A DNA stretch of 64,000 nucleotides from Hungatella_A sp034142505 (GTDB lineage: Bacteria > Bacillota > Clostridia > Lachnospirales > Lachnospiraceae): NCBI GenBank assembly GCA_034142505.1, contig JAWZDV010000043.1, forward strand, positions 24,691-88,690. Reading direction: 5' to 3'. The notes beneath the pieces are model-generated. The model was not told the origin of the DNA and did not search any database. It saw only the letters and a list, made by a program, of their open reading frames with translations. Positions 16,359 to 24,270 of the stretch are shown one piece after another. The position numbers and the translations under genes were made by a program. Each line of letters starts with the position of its first letter. The stretch's first letter is position 1.

Positions 16359-16436
16359 GCATTGTGATCATAAACTCGTGAAGCGTGGGCGATGCTCTTA
16401 ACAGATTTAATTATGAACAGGAACCACCGTACTCTT

Positions 16437-16700
16437 TCAGGCAGACCTTTCCCCAAACTGAATCTGGTACATATTTTTTCTCTTAATCAACCCCGTCTCT
16501 TCTAAGATCCGCACCATCCGGTATACCGTGGCCATCCCCATATCAGGATCTGACTTGACGGCCTGATAGTAGATTTCCTTACAGCTGCAGCACTCATCCT
16601 GCAAAATGATGTCAATCAAAAGCTGTCTCTGGCTGGTAATCCTGCACCCGTGTCGTTTTAACTCGTGTAAAATATAACTCTTTTTTTCCTGCAATGACAT
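16437..16700 (-). CDS. Stand-alone Fur-type winged-helix protein (FeoC-like position)
   Basis: An 87-residue protein matching only the DNA-binding half of Fur-family repressors: LKRHGCRITSQRQLLIDIIL and DPDMGMATVYRMVRILEETG, then a short wing. The dimerisation and regulatory metal domain of Fur (normally residues 85-140) is absent, although the frame ends naturally and an AAGGAG box precedes the ATG, so it does not look like a broken gene. It carries a CCSC cluster (DECCSCKEIYYQ) plus a Cys in HGCRI. Its place directly after feoB matches that of FeoC, another small winged-helix protein with cysteines, in enterobacteria. Function as FeoC-like accessory or as regulator is unresolved. Confidence 0.85.
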   Translation of the reverse strand: MSLQEKKSYILHELKRHGCRITSQRQLLIDIILQDECCSCKEIYYQAVKSDPDMGMATVYRMVRILEETGLIKRKNMYQIQFGERSA

Positions 16701-16811
16701 AAGTCCTCTCCTTTCAGGCCATTCAGTATCTCTGTGCCGATGACATTTTTTCTATGGCGGAATTTTCCCGTCAGCATCATTTTCACGCCAAAAGGATTTT
16801 CACGCCGGCAG

Positions 16812-18860
16812 CTAGAAGATGAAGTTTCCAACAACGTTGATCATCAACGCCACCACATAGGCGACAGCCATCTGGAACCCAACGGCTCTCAGCGTCCATT
16901 TCCAGGAACCGTACTCTCTCTTCATGGCTCCCACGGCTGCGAAGCATGGCATACACAGCAGGTTGAAGGCCATATAGGAGTAGGCGGAAACCCTGGTAAA
17001 TACCTGGCTGATGGCCGGCAGCGCCTGTTCGCCGGCAGATACTGCTTCGATAGTCTCCTCGCTGACGCCGCCAAACAGCTGGCCAAATGTAGCAACAATA
17101 TTCTCTTTTGCAATCCATCCGGTAACCACGCCCACGCTGGCTCTCCAGTCCGCAAAACCGAGCGGTGCAAAGATCCATTTAATAGCATTTCCAATGGATG
17201 CTAAGAAACTCTCTTCCATATCACACATACCGCCAAAATTAAAGTTAGACAACAGCCAGATGAGCACGGTGGATACAAAGATAACGGTTCCGGCCTTGAT
17301 GGCAAACCCTTTTACCTTCTCCCACGCATGGATCAGCACGCTTTTTAATGTGGGAATCCGGTACTGGGGCAGCTCCATGATAAAGTTGGAGGTTTCACTC
17401 TTAAATGCAAATTGATTCAGCAGCAGCGCGCTGATGATGGCCACTGCGATCCCAAGCATATAGACGGAAAATACAATTGCCGTCTGGCTGCTGTCCGCAA
17501 ACAGAGTCACTGCAAACATGGCATAGATCGGCAGTTTGGCGCCGCAGGACATGAACGGGGTAATCATCATGGTGATCTTCCGGTCCTTGTCGCTTTCCAG
17601 GGTTCTGGAAGCCATCAAAGCCGGCACAGAGCAGCCAAAGCCCATGAGCATCGGAATAAAGGAACGGCCCGACAGTCCAAAATGGCGGAAAATCCGGTCC
17701 ATCACGAAGGCAACTCTTGCCATATAACCGCTGTCCTCCAGGAAAGAAAGCAGCAGGAACAGCACCAATACCAGCGGCAGGAATCCGGCCACCGCGCCGA
17801 TTCCGGCCATGACGCCGTCAATCACAAGGGAAAATGCCCAATCGGAAGCCCCGGCCGCCGTCAGCAGACCTTCGATGAGGCCGGTGAGTCCGCCCCAGAG
17901 TTCTTCCACAATTCCTGCCAGCCAGACACCGGGGCTTGAAAGTCCTTCGATGAATAAGAAATTTTCGCTGAAGGTACAGGCAAACAACAGATACATAATG
18001 CCCGCAAAAATGGGCAGAGCCAGAATTCGGTTGGTGAGAATCTTATCCAGCTTATCGGAGGTAGTTTCCTGGTGTCCTTTTCTGCCTTTTTTCACACTGT
18101 TTTTTACCAGACCCGCTATGTACTGGTAGCGGTAGTCTGCAATCTTGGCTTCCGCGTCGCCGTCCGCATTTTTGTTGGCCGCTCTCACCAGCTCCTCAAC
18201 CGCCGTTTTTTCCTGTTCAGAAAGGGTATTCTTTACAACCTCGTCATTTTCCACCAGTTTGATGGCCTTCCAGTTGTTTTCCTCCGAAGCGCCGCCCAGC
18301 ACGTCGGCAATCGCGTTGATTGCATTGGTCAGCTCGCTGTCAAATACCTCCAGCTTTTTTGGCTTCCGTTTTGCCTTGGCCGTCTCGATGGCAGCGTCCA
18401 TCAATTCCGTCAAACCTTTTCCGTAACGGGCCACAATGGGGACAACCGGCACGCCCAGTTCTTCGGACAGTTTCTTGCAGTCAATCCTGTCTCCCCGGCT
18501 CTCCACCTCATCCATCATGTTCATAGCGACAACCATAGGAATCTGGGTTTCCGCCACCTGAAGGGTCAGATAAAGATTTCTCTCTATACTGGTTCCGTCC
18601 ACAATGTTGATCACAGCGTCTGGACGCTCCTTCACAAGATAATCCCTGGCTACGATCTCCTCCGCGGAATAGGGGGACAGGGAGTAGGTGCCAGGTAAAT
18701 CCAGAACAGTCACGTCCTTGTTCTTTTTGTAAATGCCGTCTTTTTTGTCCACGGTGACACCGGGCCAGTTACCCACATGCTGTTTGGAACCTGTAATCTC
18801 ATTAAATAATGTGGTTTTTCCACAGTTTGGATTGCCTGCTAATGCAATGGTTATGCTCAT
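16812..18860 (-). CDS. feoB: Ferrous iron transporter FeoB
   Basis: Polytopic Fe(II) permease with a cytoplasmic G-protein domain. The G domain shows G1 (AGNPNCGKTT), the NWPGVTVDKK switch region, G3 (DLPGTYSLS) and G4 (NMMD). A spacer helical domain follows (about 170-260), and then the membrane part with paired Gate motifs, including LSFLEDSGYMARVAFVMDR and GFGCSVPALMASR. Length about 682 aa. I start at ATG 18860 because AAGGAG is 10 nt upstream; ATG 18869 would touch the ribosome site. The two feoA genes precede it and the mini-Fur and DtxR genes follow, so this is one iron uptake operon. Confidence 0.97.
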   Translation of the reverse strand: MSITIALAGNPNCGKTTLFNEITGSKQHVGNWPGVTVDKKDGIYKKNKDVTVLDLPGTYSLSPYSAEEIVARDYLVKERPDAVINIVDGTSIERNLYLTLQVAETQIPMVVAMNMMDEVESRGDRIDCKKLSEELGVPVVPIVARYGKGLTELMDAAIETAKAKRKPKKLEVFDSELTNAINAIADVLGGASEENNWKAIKLVENDEVVKNTLSEQEKTAVEELVRAANKNADGDAEAKIADYRYQYIAGLVKNSVKKGRKGHQETTSDKLDKILTNRILALPIFAGIMYLLFACTFSENFLFIEGLSSPGVWLAGIVEELWGGLTGLIEGLLTAAGASDWAFSLVIDGVMAGIGAVAGFLPLVLVLFLLLSFLEDSGYMARVAFVMDRIFRHFGLSGRSFIPMLMGFGCSVPALMASRTLESDKDRKITMMITPFMSCGAKLPIYAMFAVTLFADSSQTAIVFSVYMLGIAVAIISALLLNQFAFKSETSNFIMELPQYRIPTLKSVLIHAWEKVKGFAIKAGTVIFVSTVLIWLLSNFNFGGMCDMEESFLASIGNAIKWIFAPLGFADWRASVGVVTGWIAKENIVATFGQLFGGVSEETIEAVSAGEQALPAISQVFTRVSAYSYMAFNLLCMPCFAAVGAMKREYGSWKWTLRAVGFQMAVAYVVALMINVVGNFIF

Positions 18861-18879
18861 CTTTTTCATTCTCCTTATA

Positions 18880-18895
18880 GTTAGTTGGTGCTAAC
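18880..18895 (-). promoter_or_regulatory. Inverted repeat in the feoA-feoB gap
   Basis: GTTAG-N6-CTAAC lies 20 nt before the feoB start and overlaps no gene. The half-sites resemble DtxR/IdeR-type operator halves. It could be an internal operator or only a local hairpin. Confidence 0.35.
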
Positions 18896-18927
18896 TCCTC
18901 GTTTAAAAGGAAAGCAGCTCCTTTTTC

Positions 18928-19149
18928 CTACATTTCCATCTGAATCTGGGCTGCTTCTTCTTTTCTCAAACTTAACTCATATCCCCTGACATGGACCTCT
19001 ACCGGGTCTCCCAGAGGCGCCACCTTGATTACCTTAATCTCGACTCCCGGCGTCACTCCCATGTCCATGATTCGTCTCTTCATGGGGCCTGTGGCTCCGA
19101 TCGATATCACTTTGCCCTGCTGGCCTGGTTTCAATTCTCTAAGCGTCAT
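18928..19149 (-). CDS. feoA: FeoA-family protein (second copy)
   Basis: A 73-residue SH3-like FeoA protein: MTLRELKPGQQGKVISIGA, then MKRRIMDMGVTPGVEIKVI, then APLGDPVEVHVRGYELSLR, the three conserved strands of the family. FeoA supports FeoB function at the cytoplasmic face. GGAGG with good spacing precedes the ATG, and the gene follows the other feoA by 22 nt. Confidence 0.93.
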   Translation of the reverse strand: MTLRELKPGQQGKVISIGATGPMKRRIMDMGVTPGVEIKVIKVAPLGDPVEVHVRGYELSLRKEEAAQIQMEM

Positions 19150-19171
19150 GCATTTCCTCCTCCTGCTGCGA

Positions 19172-19393
19172 TCAGTCTTCCACTATAATTTTGCTTGCCA
19201 GCCCGCGGTTCAAGGCGATTTTCACACCCTTTACCATCAGGATCATACCGCTGGCATTCTCACCTGCAACACGCACCTTTTCCCCTTTGATAAAACCTAA
19301 ATCCTGAAGATGGCGTTTCATGTCATCCGGTCCTCTGAAATCTGAGATTGTTCTAGTTTCGCCTTCCAGTACCATTGCTAACGGCATACTCAT
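19172..19393 (-). CDS. feoA: FeoA-family protein (first copy)
   Basis: A 73-residue FeoA protein beginning MSMPLAMVLEGETRTISDFR. The conserved MKRHLQDLGFIKGEKVRVA and MILMVKGVKIALNRGLASK segments are present. It differs clearly in sequence from the second copy, so this is an old duplication rather than a recent one. First gene of the feo operon, with a very good promoter about 68 nt upstream. Confidence 0.93.
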   Translation of the reverse strand: MSMPLAMVLEGETRTISDFRGPDDMKRHLQDLGFIKGEKVRVAGENASGMILMVKGVKIALNRGLASKIIVED

Positions 19394-19440
19394 CGCATCC
19401 TTTCTGCTTTCTTTTAATGATGTCTTGTTAAGTTCTATTA

Positions 19441-19496
19441 TTGATATTGGTTATCAATTTCATAGTTATCATACGCTAACTCAAAAAAAATGTCAA
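19441..19496 (-). promoter_or_regulatory. feo operon promoter with palindromic operator candidate
   Basis: Minus-strand TTGACA (19491-19496) and TATGAT (19468-19473) are separated by 17 bp. A palindrome TTGATA-N5-TATCAA (19441-19457) covers about +4 to +20. A second GATAAC hexamer overlaps the -10. The GATAA-rich arrangement resembles Fur-type boxes; a DtxR-family site is the alternative. Position over the start site suggests iron-dependent repression. Confidence 0.7.
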
Positions 19497-19586
19497 TAGT
19501 ATTTTTGATGAAAACTTGAAAATATTTCCAGCCATAAGTCTTGCCGAAGCAGACTTGCACCGGAGGGCGGCTGCTTCAGGTGACAC

Positions 19587-19623
19587 AAAAACCGGCGGCC
19601 CCAGATATGCCTGGAACCGCCGG
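19587..19623 (-). terminator. Terminator of the iron-complex ABC operon
   Basis: Minus strand CCGGCGG / CCGCCGG stem (19617-19623 with 19592-19598) followed by TTTTTG, 18 nt after the ATPase stop codon. Confidence 0.85.
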
Positions 19624-19640
19624 CTTCACAATAGCTGTAT

Positions 19641-20399
19641 TTAACTGAAGGAATAAAAACATTTCCCATCTTCATCTTCGAAGCGCCGGGAACCGATGTG
19701 GAAGACATTCTCCAGAATCCGGCTCTCATAAATGCGCTCCGGCGTGTCCACCGCCACGGCTCTGCCCTTCTCCATAACCACAATCCGGTCCGCACACTGG
19801 AGAGCGGCATTCAAATCGTGGAGAATCACCGCGATGGTCCGGCCTTCGTCCCGGAGACTTTTTAGGATATTCATAAACTCGATCTGGTAGCAGATGTCCA
19901 GCCAGGTGGTCGGCTCGTCTAACAGAAACCCTTTGGTGTTCCCCGCCAGGGCCATAGCCAGATACACCTTCTGGCGCTCTCCGCCGGAGAGATTGGCCAT
20001 ATACTGGTGACGCAGTTCCCAGATACCCAGCTTTTCCATGGCATCCCTCACATACTGCCTGTCCTCATCTGTGTAATGCCTCGGGTAGGACTGGTAGGGG
20101 AACCGGCCGTGGAGAACCATTTTCTGTGCGGTGATGGCGGGCAGATTCCGGTTCTGGGGCAGGTAGGACACCAGCGTGGCCAGTTTCTTGCTGCCAAGGG
20201 TTCCCACCTCTTCTCCCTGAACCAAGACCTTCCCGGAAAATATATGGCACAGCCCCACCACCGATTTGATCATGGTGCTCTTGCCGGAACCGTTGGGGCC
20301 GACAATGGCTGTCAGTTCTCCCTTCCGGAACTGAACGTCCAGCCCGTGGACCCGGACTTCTTTCCCGTATCCGGCGTCAACACCTCTAAGCTCAATCAT
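19641..20399 (-). CDS. Iron-complex (siderophore/heme/cobalamin type) ABC transporter ATP-binding protein
   Basis: ATPase of 252 aa in the FepC/FecE/BtuD class. Walker A is GPNGSGKSTMIKS, the signature is LSGGERQKVYLAMAL, Walker B is GFLLDEPTTWLD, and the H-loop is VILHDLNAAL. The start overlaps the permease stop by 8 nt. It is the last gene of a three-gene leftward operon (binding protein, permease, ATPase). Next to feoAB, an iron complex is the most likely cargo, but cobalamin or heme cannot be excluded from sequence. Confidence 0.93.
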   Translation of the reverse strand: MIELRGVDAGYGKEVRVHGLDVQFRKGELTAIVGPNGSGKSTMIKSVVGLCHIFSGKVLVQGEEVGTLGSKKLATLVSYLPQNRNLPAITAQKMVLHGRFPYQSYPRHYTDEDRQYVRDAMEKLGIWELRHQYMANLSGGERQKVYLAMALAGNTKGFLLDEPTTWLDICYQIEFMNILKSLRDEGRTIAVILHDLNAALQCADRIVVMEKGRAVAVDTPERIYESRILENVFHIGSRRFEDEDGKCFYSFS

Positions 20400-21393
20400 G
20401 GCCGCCCCTCCTTCTCTGATGGATCAGCAGCCAGATAAAGAACGGCGCTCCAATAAAGGACAGCACGATCCCCACCGGCAGTTCGTAGGGCGCAAATACC
20501 ATTCTTGCCGCCAGGTCGCAGACCATCACCAGCAGCGCTCCCAGCAGGGCGGATGTGATGATGAAATAGTTACACTCATCTCCCACCAGCATCCTGGCCA
20601 TATGGGGCACAATCAGCCCCACGAAACCTAAAAGCCCGGCGAAGCTGACACTGGCTCCGGCCAGCACCGCCGCCAGCGCCAGAAACAAAAACCGGAACGC
20701 CGTAACCGGCAGGCCCAGGGTCTTTGCGGACGCGTCGCCCAGGGACAGAATTTCCATCTCATTGTGAAGACTGGCCGTCACCACCACCGCAATCACGATA
20801 GCGATACCGGCAGGAACCAGCACGGAGGTGTTAACTCCGCTCAATCCTCCGATGCGGAACCCGCTGCTGCGCACCAGGGAATCGGCATCAAAGGTATAGA
20901 TGGTATCCGTGGCCGCATTTAACAGACTGTTCACCGCTACGCCGGATAACACCAGCGTGATCTTGGAAGAGCCGGTGTAGCGGGCCAGGAAATAGACAAA
21001 AATAACGGTGATAAACGCCCCCACAAAGGCAGCCAGAGGCAGCATTCCATAAAGCCCCGGCACCAGGGAGCCGCAGAGCACCACGGCAAACCCGGCTCCG
21101 GCGTTGACACCGATAATATTGGGACCGGCCAGCGAATTGCCGAGCACCGTCTGAATCACGGCGCCGGACACCGCCAGACCCATCCCGGCCAGCGCCGCCG
21201 CAAAGGTCCTTGGAATCCTCACGTAGAGCAGGATTCTCTGCTGGGGCGACTGCTGCCCGTGAAACAAGATCTCCACGATCTGGGACAGCGGAATATTCAC
21301 CGCCCCCAGTTTTACGCTTACGAGAAACAACAAAAAGGCGGCGGCCAGCAGTCCCAGTATTAATTTAGTTCGATTTGCTCTTATTTTCTCCAT
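20392..21393 (-). CDS. FecCD-family ABC transporter permease
   Basis: Polytopic permease, 333 aa, of the FecCD/BtuC family, with about ten hydrophobic segments. The family marker sequences are present: RIPRTFAAALAGMGLAVSG, GVNAGAGFAVVL, and FVGLIVPHMARMLVG near the ATPase-contact loop. Its start lies inside the 3' end of the binding-protein gene (29-nt overlap). It forms the import channel with the ATPase that follows. Confidence 0.94.
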   Translation of the reverse strand: MEKIRANRTKLILGLLAAAFLLFLVSVKLGAVNIPLSQIVEILFHGQQSPQQRILLYVRIPRTFAAALAGMGLAVSGAVIQTVLGNSLAGPNIIGVNAGAGFAVVLCGSLVPGLYGMLPLAAFVGAFITVIFVYFLARYTGSSKITLVLSGVAVNSLLNAATDTIYTFDADSLVRSSGFRIGGLSGVNTSVLVPAGIAIVIAVVVTASLHNEMEILSLGDASAKTLGLPVTAFRFLFLALAAVLAGASVSFAGLLGFVGLIVPHMARMLVGDECNYFIITSALLGALLVMVCDLAARMVFAPYELPVGIVLSFIGAPFFIWLLIHQRRRGGHD

Positions 21394-22447
21394 ATAATAT
21401 GTCAGCTAAAATCTGATAGCTTTCTCCCCAGCGGTTATTTGGCTTGTTGTGGAACAGTGCTTTGGGAAGCACGTGGTAACGGTCGTTTTTCACGGCCGAC
21501 AGTTCCTTCCAGGCAGGATTTGACTGAAGCATATCCTCCACGGACTTCATGGCCGCTTCCTCCGAATTTCCCATGGTGGTCACGAAAATGTAGTCCGGGT
21601 CCTGGGCAATGATGGACTCCATGCTCAGATCATCCAGAAGCCCTTTGTCGCTGTCGGCGATATTGATACAGCCCAAATCCTTTAACATTTCACCGGTCAT
21701 GTTGTCACTGCCCTTGGCCCGCACTCCCGTGGAAAATGCTCTGAGAAACAGCACCGTCGGCTGGCTGCCGTCCGCCCGGGCAATCTGCGCGTCAATCTCC
21801 GCCTGAATGTCGGTTCCATTTTTCTGATAGTAATCCGCCCGGCCGGTGATGTCGGTGCAGATCTTCATCATGTTTAAATAGTCGTCAAAGGTCTCTACAT
21901 CAAAGTAGGCGGTAGTGATGCCGGCCTTCTCCAGGGAGTCACGAAGTGCAACATGCTGCTCGATATTAGCCGATAATATGGCAAATGTTGCGCCACTCCC
22001 GACAAGCGCTTCGATGTTGGGTGATTTAACCATGCCAAGATCCACAACCGCGTCAGGAATCTCCACGTCCCGCTCGCTGTATACATCCTCGGTCACCGCG
22101 TCTAACTGGCCGCCCGCCAGCATCCACGCCTGGGCGAAGCTTCCGGAGAGAACTGCAGCGTGGCCGGTCGGCATGACGCTGACCTGATTGCCGAGGCCGT
22201 CTGTGAAGGTGATGGCTTCGCCGGTCCTCTTTTCTGCGTTGCTGGCTTCGCCGGCTTTGGCTCCGGCGTCCTGCTCTGACTGCGTTTCCGATCCCTGACT
22301 GCCGGATTCCTCCTTAGCAGCAGCCTCTGTCTTCGCGTTCTCCTGTGCGGTGTTCTGCGTTTCATTTCCCGCAGTCTTTGCGGCGCAGCCGGCCAGCATC
22401 AGTGCCAGCGCCATCATTGCCGCGGTTATGTAAGTTTTTCTAATCAT
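21365..22447 (-). CDS. Iron-complex ABC transporter substrate-binding lipoprotein
   Basis: Periplasmic-binding-protein-2 type lipoprotein (about 360 aa). The signal peptide ends in the lipobox LAGC (MIRKTYITAAMMALALMLAG-C). An Ala/Glu/Ser/Gln-rich linker of about 55 residues follows, then two lobes joined by a long helix. Typical elements include GHAAVLSGSFAQAWMLAGG, VVDLGMVKSPNIEALV and DYIFVTTMGNSEE. The open frame extends to 22543, but the lipobox and an AGGAA box place the start at 22447. First gene of the operon with permease and ATPase. Confidence 0.92.
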   Translation of the reverse strand: MIRKTYITAAMMALALMLAGCAAKTAGNETQNTAQENAKTEAAAKEESGSQGSETQSEQDAGAKAGEASNAEKRTGEAITFTDGLGNQVSVMPTGHAAVLSGSFAQAWMLAGGQLDAVTEDVYSERDVEIPDAVVDLGMVKSPNIEALVGSGATFAILSANIEQHVALRDSLEKAGITTAYFDVETFDDYLNMMKICTDITGRADYYQKNGTDIQAEIDAQIARADGSQPTVLFLRAFSTGVRAKGSDNMTGEMLKDLGCINIADSDKGLLDDLSMESIIAQDPDYIFVTTMGNSEEAAMKSVEDMLQSNPAWKELSAVKNDRYHVLPKALFHNKPNNRWGESYQILADILYGENKSKSN

Positions 22448-22519
22448 GTTGTCTTCCTTTCCTGTTTGGGGGTATTGGGATGTATACTGTTCGCATGCTG
22501 TATGATTTCCCCATGACAA

Positions 22520-22564
22520 AACAAAAGTCCGTCTGCAGGTCACAGACGATCCGTGACTGCAGAC
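22520..22564 (-). terminator. Terminator of the DUF1801 gene
   Basis: GTCTGCAGGTCAC (22531-22543) pairs with GTGACTGCAGAC (22553-22564) with one bulge; on the minus strand it is followed by GGACTTTTGTTTTG. It lies 22 nt after the DUF1801 stop. Confidence 0.7.
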
Positions 22565-22585
22565 AGACGTGATGGCAAAGCAGAA

Positions 22586-22942
22586 TCAGCTTCCGTTCTC
22601 TTTCAGACGGAAACGCACCAGCTTTTCAATCAGTTCCTCCGGCAAAGGCTGGTCCATATGAATCTGGATGGTATTCTTCGTATTTGTCTTATAAGGCTCC
22701 AGTTCCTTTTTAAAATGCTCCAGGGTGGATGGCGTGCAGTAGAATCCGATATGGTTCTTGTAAGCCGCAAATTCCACTAAAAATCCTCTCTGATAATAAG
22801 TCGGAACTCCCCAGGCCAGCCTTTCATCGGCGGATGGCGCTGTCTGGTTAATGATCTTCCTCAGCCGGTTCAGTTTCAGCTGCATCTCGTCCGGAAACTG
22901 GCTGATGTATTCTTCAATCGTCTGAATCGACGGTTTTCCCAT
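22586..22942 (-). CDS. DUF1801 protein (YdhG/frataxin-like fold)
   Basis: A 118-residue cytoplasmic protein with the DUF1801 pattern: IEEYISQFPDEMQLKLNRLR, ADERLAWGVPTYY, and AAYKNHIGFYCTPSTLEHF. The B. subtilis member of this fold (YdhG) has been described as a frataxin-like iron chaperone, so its place beside iron uptake genes is suggestive. The ATG at 22942 has GAGG 9 nt upstream; an upstream TTG at 22957 is less likely. It has its own consensus promoter and terminator, so it is a single-gene unit. Confidence 0.85.
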   Translation of the reverse strand: MGKPSIQTIEEYISQFPDEMQLKLNRLRKIINQTAPSADERLAWGVPTYYQRGFLVEFAAYKNHIGFYCTPSTLEHFKKELEPYKTNTKNTIQIHMDQPLPEELIEKLVRFRLKENGS

Positions 22943-22993
22943 AATACCGTACCTCAACTTTTTCTTTCAATGCGAAACAATAGAATCGTAATC

Positions 22994-23022
22994 ATTATAA
23001 CTTTCTGGAAAATCTTTGTCAA
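22994..23022 (-). promoter_or_regulatory. Consensus promoter of the DUF1801 gene
   Basis: Minus-strand TTGACA (23017-23022) and TATAAT (22994-22999), both perfect, with a 17-bp spacer; 52 nt upstream of the start. Confidence 0.8.
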
Positions 23023-23025
23023 CTG

Positions 23026-23054
23026 TTACCATTTTCATGGATGTCTGTTATAAT
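23026..23054 (+). promoter_or_regulatory. Candidate promoter of the LacI-family gene
   Basis: TTACCA (23026-23031) and perfect TATAAT (23049-23054) with a 17-bp spacer, 40 nt before the regulator start; it is back to back with the DUF1801 promoter. Confidence 0.55.
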
Positions 23055-23093
23055 AAAGAAAGTAGAACACATGGCCGGAAAAGGGGGAAACAC

Positions 23094-24116
23094 ATGGTTA
23101 CCTTGAAACAGATTGCGGATATGCTGGGAGTCAGCCCGACCACCGTATCCAATGTCATCAACGGGCGGGCCGGTAAGATGTCGGCGGAAACGAGACAGCG
23201 GATCGAAGAAGCCCTGTGGCAGAACCATTATGAAATTCCGTTGAAAAACAGCAGCAGTACCGCGGAAGAGACGCTGATTGCCGCGGCCTTTTATATGGGC
23301 GGATACCGGAATGTCCTGATGGACCCCTTCTGCGGAGAACTGCTGGGCGCCATTGAACAGGAACTGAAAACCACTGGGTGCCGCCTGCTCTATGATGTGC
23401 CGAATGAGGACGAAGACTTACTTCGCCTCTTCTCTCCCTGGAATGTGCGCGGCGGGATTCTGTTAGGCTATGAGCCGGAGAAATGCAGGACTTTGCGGAA
23501 TCGGATTTCCAAGCCCCTTGTCTTTATTGATTCCTATTTTGGGGATGGGGAGGAAAGCTATGACAATATCGGACTTCAGGATTATGAGGGGGCGTGTGAA
23601 CTGACCTCCTATCTGCTGAAGCTGGGGCACCGCTCCATCGCTTTTTTCTGTGACCAGAAACCGCCCATTGCCAGCAACGGGGAACGCTTTTGCGGCTTTC
23701 GCGATACTCTGGCCGGCTCCGGGATCACGTTTTCCGATAAAGACTATTACTTCCTGCCCTCCGACAAGAATCTGCGGTTTGAGGTTTTGCGGCAGTTTGC
23801 CAAGAAGTCCGCAAACCGTTACACGGCCGCTTTTTTCACTTCGGATTACTATGCCAATGAGAGCATTAACATTTTCTTCTCCCAGGGGCTTCACGTGCCG
23901 GACCAGTTATCCGTCACCGGGTTTGACGATAACATTTACGCCCGCCTTTCCAGACCCATGCTGACCACCATCCGGCAGTCCCCCACGGAAAAGGGACGGA
24001 TGGCCGTCAAACTGCTGATGCAGCGAATCCGCGGGGAGGAAGTGCCGCTTCCTACGGTGCAGCTTCCTACGGAATTGATTGTACGGGAAAGTGTCAAGAA
24101 TATTGGTTCCCTGTAA
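23094..24116 (+). CDS. LacI-family transcriptional regulator
   Basis: A 340-residue repressor with an N-terminal helix-turn-helix (VTLKQIADMLGVSPTTVSNVINGRAGKMSAETRQRI) and the hinge region. A periplasmic-binding-like effector domain follows (FIDSYFGDGEESYDNIGLQDY, GHRSIAFFCDQ, SVTGFDDNIYARLSRPMLTTI). The frame is open from 23016, but homology and a GGGGG box set the start at 23094. It lies directly upstream of, and in line with, the alpha-glucosidase operon, which it probably represses in the absence of its sugar inducer. Confidence 0.93.
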   Translation: MVTLKQIADMLGVSPTTVSNVINGRAGKMSAETRQRIEEALWQNHYEIPLKNSSSTAEETLIAAAFYMGGYRNVLMDPFCGELLGAIEQELKTTGCRLLYDVPNEDEDLLRLFSPWNVRGGILLGYEPEKCRTLRNRISKPLVFIDSYFGDGEESYDNIGLQDYEGACELTSYLLKLGHRSIAFFCDQKPPIASNGERFCGFRDTLAGSGITFSDKDYYFLPSDKNLRFEVLRQFAKKSANRYTAAFFTSDYYANESINIFFSQGLHVPDQLSVTGFDDNIYARLSRPMLTTIRQSPTEKGRMAVKLLMQRIRGEEVPLPTVQLPTELIVRESVKNIGSL

Positions 24117-24160
24117 CCGCTTGTGATTGTGCAGATTGTACAATCACAAGCGGTTTTTTT
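24116..24160 (+). terminator. Strong terminator after the LacI-family gene
   Basis: Perfect 15-bp stem (24116-24130 with 24140-24154, arm ACCGCTTGTGATTGT), 9-nt loop, T7 tail. The stop codon itself overlaps the base of the stem. Confidence 0.92.
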
Positions 24161-24190
24161 ATGCAGTTTATTGGTTTATTACTTTACTTA

Positions 24191-24219
24191 TTGGAAAACC
24201 TCACAAAACCAACTATCAT
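24191..24219 (+). promoter_or_regulatory. Promoter of the alpha-glucan operon
   Basis: TTGGAA (24191-24196) and TATCAT (24214-24219), 17-bp spacer, 51 nt before the GH13 start codon. Confidence 0.6.
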
Positions 24220-24234
24220 TTCAGATAAGAAACA

Positions 24235-24250
24235 CACAAGTTTCATTGTG
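24235..24250 (+). promoter_or_regulatory. Candidate operator for the LacI-type regulator
   Basis: Inverted repeat CACAA-N6-TTGTG at about +9 to +24 of the predicted transcript, a usual site for a repressor. Not a classical LacI/CcpA consensus, so only a candidate. Confidence 0.35.
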
Positions 24251-24270
24251 AAAGACAGGAGGATTTATCC

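Noticed and set aside
19540..19625. Possible cobalamin riboswitch, because CCGGTGCAAGTC occurs on the minus strand near an iron/cobalamin-type importer
   Set aside because: It lies downstream of the importer and far upstream of feo, and the rest of the B12-box structure is not present; the string alone is not enough.
23016..23093. Extended N-terminus of the LacI regulator
   Set aside because: The extra 26 codons overlap the promoter elements, show no family homology and lack a ribosome site; the ATG at 23094 has one.
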